Assembly: GCA_021776735.1 (NCBI GenBank)
Contig: JAJFFH010000015.1
Span: forward strand, 1 to 64,000
DNA from: Planctomycetota bacterium
GTDB taxonomy: Bacteria > Planctomycetota > PLA2
Direction of reading: 5' to 3'
Length of the DNA: 64,000 nt
The notes beneath the pieces are model-generated. The model was not told the DNA's origin, did not search any database, and was given only the letters and a program-made list of their open reading frames with translations. Positions within the stretch are counted from its first letter, which is position 1; each line of letters starts with the position of its first letter. Below, piece by piece: positions 58,682-64,000 of this stretch. Both the position numbers and the translations under genes were made by a program.

Positions 58682-59925
58682 GACATGTGCGCCTCGGGAA
58701 GGGCCAGGAGCGCGTGCGCGAGATCCCGTTTGCTCGCGCCGCTCTTTTGGAGCCGGTCGATTTCGGTCTGGGGAACACGGTCGCCCAGGAGGGCACGACC
58801 CGCTTGAGTAAGGCTGACGGACGGCGATGTCACCAGGTTGCGGATGCCGTTGACCCGGGCGAGCCAGCTCGCGGTGTTGATCCACTCGTTATGGCCGGGC
58901 CAGCCCGCGACATTCGGCGGCGCCAGAAGATCCTGGCCCATGTGCCGCAGCGCGGGCACCGCGGCTCCGCCGTCGAGCTTGACCTGAAACGCGCGGGCGG
59001 CGCCGACGACGTACTCGATCGGCGACTTGATCATCCCTCCACGGTTTTTCCTGTCGAAGAAGTAGCGCGACCCGAACAGGAGCTTCAGCGTCGCGGACAA
59101 ATGGTAGCCGTTACGCCTCATCTCCTTGCCGAGCGAAGCCGCTACCTCGGCATCGGGCTTGGGGGTCACGAAGAACCGCAGCAGCTTGGTCGCGAGGAAC
59201 CGCCCGCACGCTTCCTGATCGAGCGCAATGCGGATGACGTCGTCGCCGCCGAAGGGTCCGGTTTTGCCCAGCACCGTCTTGACGCCGGCGTCGTGCAGCG
59301 TTTTGGAGAAGTGGTAGCGGTCGTTCAGGATGTGCCATCCGGTGAACGCGCGCGACGCCTCCTTGATGTCTTTCTCGGTGTAGTTGCCGTCGCCGAGCGT
59401 GAACAGCTCGAGCAGCTCGCGCCCGTAGTTCTCGTTCGCGTGCCCCTTGGCGTTCGTCTCGTTGTCGAGCCAGCGGATCATCGCGGGGTCACGCGTCACC
59501 GCCCGCAGCAGCGTCTCGAACGTGCCGAGGCCATGGCGCAGGAACAGGCGGTACTGCCTCGCCATCCAGTCGACCTTACGGACCTTGAGCAGGCTGGTGG
59601 CGAAGTGGCTGTGCCAGAACAGCGCGATTTTTTCGCGCACCTGGTGTGCACACCGCGCCTGCCGCGCGATCAGCCACGCGCGCAAGCCGTCCGCATCGCC
59701 GCCGCCGAGGACCGCCTCCCAGATGCTATCGAGACCGCGCTCCTCCGGATCGTCGCCCGGCCCATCGACCAGTGCCGCGACCGCTTCCCGGGGCGACCGG
59801 GCGGCCGTTTCCGTTATGGCGTCGAACGAGCCGCCGAACGCGGCGCGTTGCCAAAGATGGCCGGCTGCACCGAAGTCAAAGGGATGGGCGCGGGAAGGGG
59901 TGAAGGGCTTCAGTTCCGAATGCAT
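58678..59925 (-). CDS. DUF1800 protein
   Basis: A 415-residue DUF1800 protein: HLWQRAAFGGSFDAITETA at the N-terminus, KIALFWHSHFATSLLKVRKV, the ENYGRELLELFTLGDGNYTE signature and SPIEYVVGAARAFQVKLDG. Start at 59925 (MHSELKPF) is immediately preceded by a variant motif copy (59924-59935, 11/12). Coupled to DUF1501 by ATGA. An antisense copy of the 12-mer lies at 58817-58828. Probably exported with its partner, although no signal peptide is evident here. Confidence 0.88.
   Translation of the reverse strand: MHSELKPFTPSRAHPFDFGAAGHLWQRAAFGGSFDAITETAARSPREAVAALVDGPGDDPEERGLDSIWEAVLGGGDADGLRAWLIARQARCAHQVREKIALFWHSHFATSLLKVRKVDWMARQYRLFLRHGLGTFETLLRAVTRDPAMIRWLDNETNAKGHANENYGRELLELFTLGDGNYTEKDIKEASRAFTGWHILNDRYHFSKTLHDAGVKTVLGKTGPFGGDDVIRIALDQEACGRFLATKLLRFFVTPKPDAEVAASLGKEMRRNGYHLSATLKLLFGSRYFFDRKNRGGMIKSPIEYVVGAARAFQVKLDGGAAVPALRHMGQDLLAPPNVAGWPGHNEWINTASWLARVNGIRNLVTSPSVSLTQAGRALLGDRVPQTEIDRLQKSGASKRDLAHALLALPEAHMS
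58817..58828 (+). repeat. Iterated motif copy ACGGACGGCGAT
   Basis: Exact copy antisense to the DUF1800 gene, which reads the complement as S-P-S-V. Flank AAGGCTG + core + GTC. Confidence 0.8.
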
Positions 59926-59965
59926 CGCCGGCCGTTCCTGCCTCTCTGGTTGGTCGGTCTACCTG

Positions 59966-61672
59966 CTACTTGGTCGGCCCGAACACGGCCTTGATCGTAG
60001 CGCCCAAGGCTGCCCGCGACTCGTCTGCTGTGACAGAGAGCGAGCGGAGGTAACGCCCGGCGTCGAGCGCGAAGTCGATTTTTTGCTCGGCTTCCGCGCG
60101 CGTGTCACCTTCCTTCAGCATCGAGTTGGCGATGAGTGGCTCGCGGTTGTCCTTGAGCACCTCGCGCAGGGCAGCGGGCTCGAGCCACAGACCGCTATTG
60201 ATGCGGTCCGGGGCCGGGCCGGCACCGCCGTGCAGGTCCACGAGGCTCTTGAGGAGTTCCGAGGTGCTGGAGAGCACGAGATAGTCGCCGATGATCGCGA
60301 CCGAAGGGGTGAAGTTGAAGCGGAGCGGCAGGTTCTTGCGGCCGTCCATCTCGCCCGCCTTCGCCGGAAGGTAGCGCGAGGTGTGGATCATCGTGCCGTT
60401 GTATTCCATGGACTGCATGAGCAGCGGGTTCGCGCCCTCCTGTCCGGCCTGCAGGTTCAGGATGCCGATCAGGCTGTTGAACGTGAGCTGGAGTTTGAGC
60501 GCGAATTTCTTGCCGTCCTTGAGCGGCCACAGCAGCGCTCCCTGCGGAAGTTTGACGGCCGGTACCGGAGCGCCCGCCTTCCATGTGCGGCGCGTGCCGA
60601 GCAGGATGAGCTCGTCGCCGACGTTCGGCAGGAACTCCTCGACGAAGCTCATGTAGGTCAGGTTGGAGAAGTTGGTTTCGAACTCGACGAGGCCCGCGAG
60701 GCCGCGCTCGTCGATGAGGTCGTCGCGGTTCTCCCACAGCGCGGCGAGGTTGCGCTTGAAGCGCAGCACGCCGATGGTCTCCGCCGGCAGCTTGAACGGC
60801 AGCGGCTTGAGGGTGCCGCCGAAGCTCTTCACCACGGCTTGCTGGGGATCGCCCGGCAGCGGCACGACGCCGCGCGCGGACAGGCCCCACATGTCGCCCT
60901 CCTGCGGTTTGAGCGAAAGGCCGAAGCCCGCCCAATCGGCCTTGGGGACGTAGTGCGCGAACGCACCGAGAAAAAACGCCTGGCCCAGGTCCTTGGGCTT
61001 GCCGCCTTGTTGCAGCATCGCGCGAAACGGCTTCAGATCGACATAGCCAAAGAGATCCGCGGCGCCGACCTGCGCGCGCGCGGCTTGCAAACCGTCGGTC
61101 TTCAGACCGCCGCCGGAACGGGTGCGCGCCGATTCGGCGAGTGCTTGTACCGAGGATGCGAACAAGACGTTGCCGTCCAGCCCGACGAACGCCGGACCGA
61201 TCTTCCACAGTGCCGGACCGCGATCGTCCTTGGCAACGACCGTCTTGCGTTCCATGCCGCCCATCGTCTCGGCCGCCTTCAGCAGGCGCTGCACGATCTC
61301 GCCTTCTACATGCGCGACAAGCAGGACTTTCTTCTTGCCATAGAGCGCCGCTCCGACGCGCCGGCCGGCCACGGCCTTGAAGATGCCGAGCAGATCACGC
61401 CCAGTCGCTCCGCGCAAAAACATCTGCCCCATCTGAAGCTGGAGCCCCGGAGCTGACTTATGGAACGCCTGAACGGCGGGGTGGCTCTTGATGCTCTGGC
61501 CCAGCGGCGACGCCAGAAGCGCCGCGACCTTGTCGCCGAGGCCGTCCGCCTCGACATAGGCCACAACGCCCTCGGGAAAGCGGCCGCGAATGTCGACCGC
61601 CGCCTCGGCAGGCTCAGCGCGAGCAAGCGTGGGCAGGAAAAGGACAAGCGAAAGAACAAGAGCAGTGCGCAT
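59966..61672 (-). CDS. Exported protein, DUF3352-like
   Basis: A 568-residue protein. Signal peptide MRTALVLSLVLFLPTLARA, then RFPEGVVAYVEADGLGDKVA, a start resembling DUF3352-type proteins, and a mixed alpha/beta body (GADLFGYVDLKPFRAM-like YVDLKPF, VGFGLSLKPQEGDMW-like WAGFGLSLKPQEG). Start at 61672; residues from 61750 are not conserved-looking. It lies 40 bp upstream of the DUF1800 gene and likely shares its transcript. Function unknown. Confidence 0.6.
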   Translation of the reverse strand: MRTALVLSLVLFLPTLARAEPAEAAVDIRGRFPEGVVAYVEADGLGDKVAALLASPLGQSIKSHPAVQAFHKSAPGLQLQMGQMFLRGATGRDLLGIFKAVAGRRVGAALYGKKKVLLVAHVEGEIVQRLLKAAETMGGMERKTVVAKDDRGPALWKIGPAFVGLDGNVLFASSVQALAESARTRSGGGLKTDGLQAARAQVGAADLFGYVDLKPFRAMLQQGGKPKDLGQAFFLGAFAHYVPKADWAGFGLSLKPQEGDMWGLSARGVVPLPGDPQQAVVKSFGGTLKPLPFKLPAETIGVLRFKRNLAALWENRDDLIDERGLAGLVEFETNFSNLTYMSFVEEFLPNVGDELILLGTRRTWKAGAPVPAVKLPQGALLWPLKDGKKFALKLQLTFNSLIGILNLQAGQEGANPLLMQSMEYNGTMIHTSRYLPAKAGEMDGRKNLPLRFNFTPSVAIIGDYLVLSSTSELLKSLVDLHGGAGPAPDRINSGLWLEPAALREVLKDNREPLIANSMLKEGDTRAEAEQKIDFALDAGRYLRSLSVTADESRAALGATIKAVFGPTK

Positions 61673-61993
61673 GACGACCTCCGTCGAGTTGGACGTTGAC
61701 GATCCCTTTCGCGAAATCGGTGCCGGGAAAAACCCGCTGGGAATGGGCATCTCGCCTAATGCGCGTGTGAGAAATCCTCACACTTCGATCTAGAGCGCCG
61801 CGTGTGCGGACCCGCGTGTACAGCGTGTACGGCGTGTACGCGTGCGTGTACGGTGCCAGGGATTTCCTGCTGTTGTAGGCCGCCTGCCGGTGGGGACTGT
61901 ACGGCGAACTGTACGGTGCCAGGGATTCCTGCCGTAACCGCAACGTCCTGCGGCCCTTGACCGTACGGGGATTCGCGACACGCCTCGGCGCCG
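61673..61993. other. Repeat-rich gap
   Basis: About 320 bases between the DUF3352-like start and the PEP-CTERM remnant. It contains runs of GTGTAC (61804-61850) and repeats of GTACGGTGCCAGGGATT, described separately. No gene visible. Confidence 0.5.
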
Positions 61994-62050
61994 GTGCGAT
62001 CATGCGCACCGGCAGGGTTCCCTGGCACCGTACCGGGCATGGCACCGTAC
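61848..62050. repeat. GGTGCCAGGGAT repeat cluster
   Basis: GTACGGTGCCAGGGATT occurs directly at about 61849 and 61911. The inverted form CCCTGGCACCGTAC lies at about 62019 and GGCACCGTACC again at about 62041. Direct and inverted copies in 200 bases suggest a cluster of short mobile-like or structural repeats. Confidence 0.65.
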
Positions 62051-62332
62051 CGCGGCGACGTAGCAACCGCTGCGCCCAGCGTGCAGTACCGAAGCCAGCC
62101 TGCGCTCCCGTTGCCGCTCGCCGAGTTGGTCTTCTTCGGTGTCTTGGCTGACACGCCGTTCACGACGGTGTCGTTTACGCTTCCGAGAACCTTCGGGACG
62201 TCGAACGCCACGGGATTCGATGCGATGCTGTTCGGCCAGGCGCCGGCGCCGGTTCCCGAACCGGGAACACTCGCATTGTTCGCGCTCGGGGCCGTCGGAA
62301 TCGCGCTGGCGCGCAGGCGACGATCCTCTTAG
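61994..62332 (+). pseudogene. C-terminal remnant of a PEP-CTERM protein
   Basis: The last 60-odd residues are FTTVSFTLPRTFGTSNATGF, then APVPEPGTLALFALGAVGIA and LARRRRSS, a complete PEP-CTERM sorting signal with a beta-strand region before it. No signal peptide or start precedes it; upstream the frame translates the GGTGCC repeat cluster (GTVPG-like) and meets a stop. The gene seems truncated by the repeats. Confidence 0.6.
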
Positions 62333-62346
62333 TGGCCCGCGACCTC

Positions 62347-63180
62347 CTACGGCCCTTTGAGCCCTGTGGCATCACCCTCCCGGTCGAGTTCGTATGGTTG
62401 CAAGGCGTTCAGGACCAGCGTCTGTGACCATCGTTGCGCGCCGGTCCGCCTGAACATCGTGTAGATGCCCGGCGCGACCAGCACGGTCTGCGGGGGCCGG
62501 TAATCAAGCGAATAGCTATGCGTCCGTAGGTAGGTCGGCCCGCCGCGGCTGCTGCCCCATTCCTCCCAGGCCAGCGGTACTCGCTTGCCGTTGCGCCACA
62601 ACTCGGGCAAGCCCCGCTTTGGCTGGTGCACTATCATCTGGGCAGCGACCGGGACGGTCCATTCCCAGGTTCGGGGGGCGCCGGTGTCGATCGTCCAGCG
62701 TGGAATGCCGAGCGGGAGCGGATCGCCGCGGTGGGCTCCCAGGGCATCGTGCAACCATTTCACGCCATGGGTTCCGCGGGGCAGTTCGAGGCGAAAGACC
62801 CCGCTTCGATCGTCGTTGCCCCCCGCCCATCCCTTTCCATGGGGCGGCACGAGCAAGATCCGGCGCGGTCGCACACCGTTCGCATAGCGGACAAAGAGCG
62901 TGACCCGAACGCGCGAACCCCTCGCCTCCGAGCGCGCGCCACGATCCGTGCGCCCGTCCCGGCGATGCGGCTCGGCGACCGGGGCCCGCGCAAGAATGCC
63001 TCTCCGACTCCTTCCGGTCCAGCCGGTCGCAACGACGCCGACGGTCTCTACCGCCTCGCGATCGGCGCCCACCGCGCGGCGCGGACCGGACCCTGCAACG
63101 GTCCAGCCGAGCCCGGCAACGGCAACGGCGACGACGGCAAGCGCCAGCACAACACGGAGCGGCATGCGAATGAAACGCAT
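62347..63180 (-). CDS. Exported or membrane-anchored protein of unknown function
   Basis: A 277-residue protein. MRFIRMPLRVVLALAVVAVA is a signal or anchor, followed by an Arg-rich stretch and a folded part (RVRVTLFVRYANGVRPRRIL, TWEWTVPVAAQMIVHQPKRG, APGIYTMFRRTGAQRW). Start at 63180; upstream frame to 63225 is unlikely. It lies downstream of the dehydrogenase gene by 25 bp on the same strand, so possibly cotranscribed. Not recognised. Confidence 0.5.
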   Translation of the reverse strand: MRFIRMPLRVVLALAVVAVAVAGLGWTVAGSGPRRAVGADREAVETVGVVATGWTGRSRRGILARAPVAEPHRRDGRTDRGARSEARGSRVRVTLFVRYANGVRPRRILLVPPHGKGWAGGNDDRSGVFRLELPRGTHGVKWLHDALGAHRGDPLPLGIPRWTIDTGAPRTWEWTVPVAAQMIVHQPKRGLPELWRNGKRVPLAWEEWGSSRGGPTYLRTHSYSLDYRPPQTVLVAPGIYTMFRRTGAQRWSQTLVLNALQPYELDREGDATGLKGP

Positions 63181-63205
63181 CGCTCCGCCCCCGCGCCCCC
63201 CAGAC

Positions 63206-64000
63206 CTACAGCCAGCCGCGATCACGCACCGCTTGTGCCACGCGCTCCACCGCGACCAGGTACGCAGCCAGGCGCATGTGGACCTTTTCGCGTTCGCAGC
63301 GGGCCCACACGGCTTCGAAGGCTTCGGTCATCTTGCGGTCGAGGCGGTCGTGGACGACGTCGAGATCCCAGTAGTAGTTGTAGGTGTTTTGCACCTGCTC
63401 GAAGTAGCTCACGGTCACGCCACCCGCGTTGGCCAGAAAGTCCGGCAGAACGGTCACGCCTTTGTCGTGCAGGATCTTGTCCGCCTCGGGCGTCGTCGGG
63501 CCATTCGCAAGCTCGCAGACGATACGCGCTTTGATCTTGTTCGCGTTGTCGGCGGTGATGACGTTTTCGAGCGCGCTCGGATAGAGCACATCGACATCGA
63601 GTTCGAGCAGGTCGGCATTCGAGATGGGCTCAGACCCCGGGAAGCCGCCGACGCTGCCGGTGTCTTTCTTGTGGCGGACGAGCGCCTCGGGGTCCATCCC
63701 GCCCGCGCAATAGACTCCGCCCCGGCTGTCGCTCGCGGCGATGAACCGGCTCTTGCCCAGGAGTTCGCGATGGAGCGTGGCGCCGAACTGCCCCGCATTG
63801 CCAAACCCCTGCACGGCGTACGACGCGGCGTCCCAGTCGATGTCGAGATGACGCCCGGCCTCGCGGGTGCAGTAGACACCACCGCGCGCCGTCGCGTCCA
63901 TGCGCCCCTTGCTGCCCCCGAGCGTGAGCGGCTTGCCCGTAATCACACCGGGATGGCTCTCGCCGTTGATGGTCTCGTACTCGTCCATCATCCACGCCAT
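63206..64000 (-). CDS. Glu/Leu/Phe/Val dehydrogenase, C-terminal part
   Basis: 264 residues of an amino-acid dehydrogenase of the glutamate dehydrogenase family, cut by the right edge. MAWMMDEYETINGESHPGVI TGKPLTLGGS is the region near the catalytic core; AVQGFGNAGQFGATLHREL is the NAD(P)-binding Rossmann motif; CELANGPTTPEADKIL, LPDFLANAGGVTVSYFE and YNYYWDLDVV are family signatures. The N-terminal glutamate-binding domain lies beyond 64000. Probably oxidative deamination of glutamate, but specificity needs the missing part. Confidence 0.92.
   Translation of the reverse strand: MAWMMDEYETINGESHPGVITGKPLTLGGSKGRMDATARGGVYCTREAGRHLDIDWDAASYAVQGFGNAGQFGATLHRELLGKSRFIAASDSRGGVYCAGGMDPEALVRHKKDTGSVGGFPGSEPISNADLLELDVDVLYPSALENVITADNANKIKARIVCELANGPTTPEADKILHDKGVTVLPDFLANAGGVTVSYFEQVQNTYNYYWDLDVVHDRLDRKMTEAFEAVWARCEREKVHMRLAAYLVAVERVAQAVRDRGWL

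Noticed and set aside
61958-61960. In-frame TGA upstream of the PEP-CTERM remnant
   Set aside because: The flanking frame translates repeat DNA; there is no conserved protein or good hairpin, so not a Sec candidate.
1-64000. Genome-wide reassignment of TGA
   Set aside because: TGA ends several clear genes (for example at 184-186, 2581-2583 and 53838-53840), so the standard code with local recoding fits better.
1-64000. CRISPR arrays, transposases, prophage genes
   Set aside because: No regularly spaced repeats of CRISPR type and no recombinase or phage proteins were seen.

Overview
The window is high-GC bacterial DNA with no plasmid, phage or insertion-sequence signature. Several gene types together suggest Planctomycetota, probably a deep-branching lineage. 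They are a DUF1800/DUF1501 pair (58678-59925 and 57506-58681), an ECF sigma factor fused to a membrane segment and carboxypeptidase-regulatory-like domains (29120-31510), an anti-sigma-like/VWA membrane protein downstream of an ECF sigma factor, several secreted HEAT-repeat proteins, two bactofilins and PEP-CTERM genes. The organism assignment is inference; there is no rRNA.

Layout. 0-7 kb: two divergent citrate-synthase-family genes, the second with a MerR-like HTH, then a methyltransferase, a cupin protein, a GxxExxY remnant, a VWA protein, a P-loop kinase and a GNAT enzyme. 7-16.7 kb: two related secreted HEAT-repeat proteins, one fused in frame to a WD40 protein, flanking a TPR-AAA ATPase, a TPR membrane protein and a PEP-CTERM protein. 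16.7-20.8 kb: an exosortase-associated amidotransferase and glycosyltransferase plus a lipoprotein. 20.8-31.5 kb: zinc ribbon protein, ECF sigma/VWA pair, a thioredoxin-like gene with an in-frame TGA, a J-like protein, PanE-like reductase, a c-type cytochrome lipoprotein, HAD phosphatase and the sigma fusion. 31.6-33.3 kb: two paralogous secreted thioredoxin-like genes, each with in-frame TGA at codon 25. 33.5-43.8 kb: mutS, a HEAT protein, two bactofilins, a degenerate sigma-54-type ATPase, trmB and a TPR/HEAT protein, then tRNA-Met. 44-57 kb: a signalling and redox island (CBS, UspA, histidine kinases, receivers, an NtrC-type regulator, VKOR-DsbA and a VKOR-like paralog). 57.5-64 kb: DUF1501/DUF1800, secreted proteins, a PEP-CTERM remnant in repeat-rich DNA, and a glutamate-dehydrogenase-family gene cut by the right edge.

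Two discoveries stand out. First, three exported thioredoxin-like genes look like selenoprotein genes. One has UAPC in place of a CxxC motif. The other two have TGA-TGA (Sec-Sec) and TGA-TGT (Sec-Cys) at the same codons after the signal peptide, each followed at a suitable distance by a hairpin with a GGU loop, as in bacterial SECIS elements. Second, a 12-base motif, ACGGACGGCGAT, occurs exactly 16 times plus several near copies, on both strands, inside genes (usually read as Thr-Asp-Gly-Asp) and between genes. It behaves like a highly iterated genomic signature. A second family of palindromes, centred on AATCCGC-nnn-GCGGATT, lies between genes.
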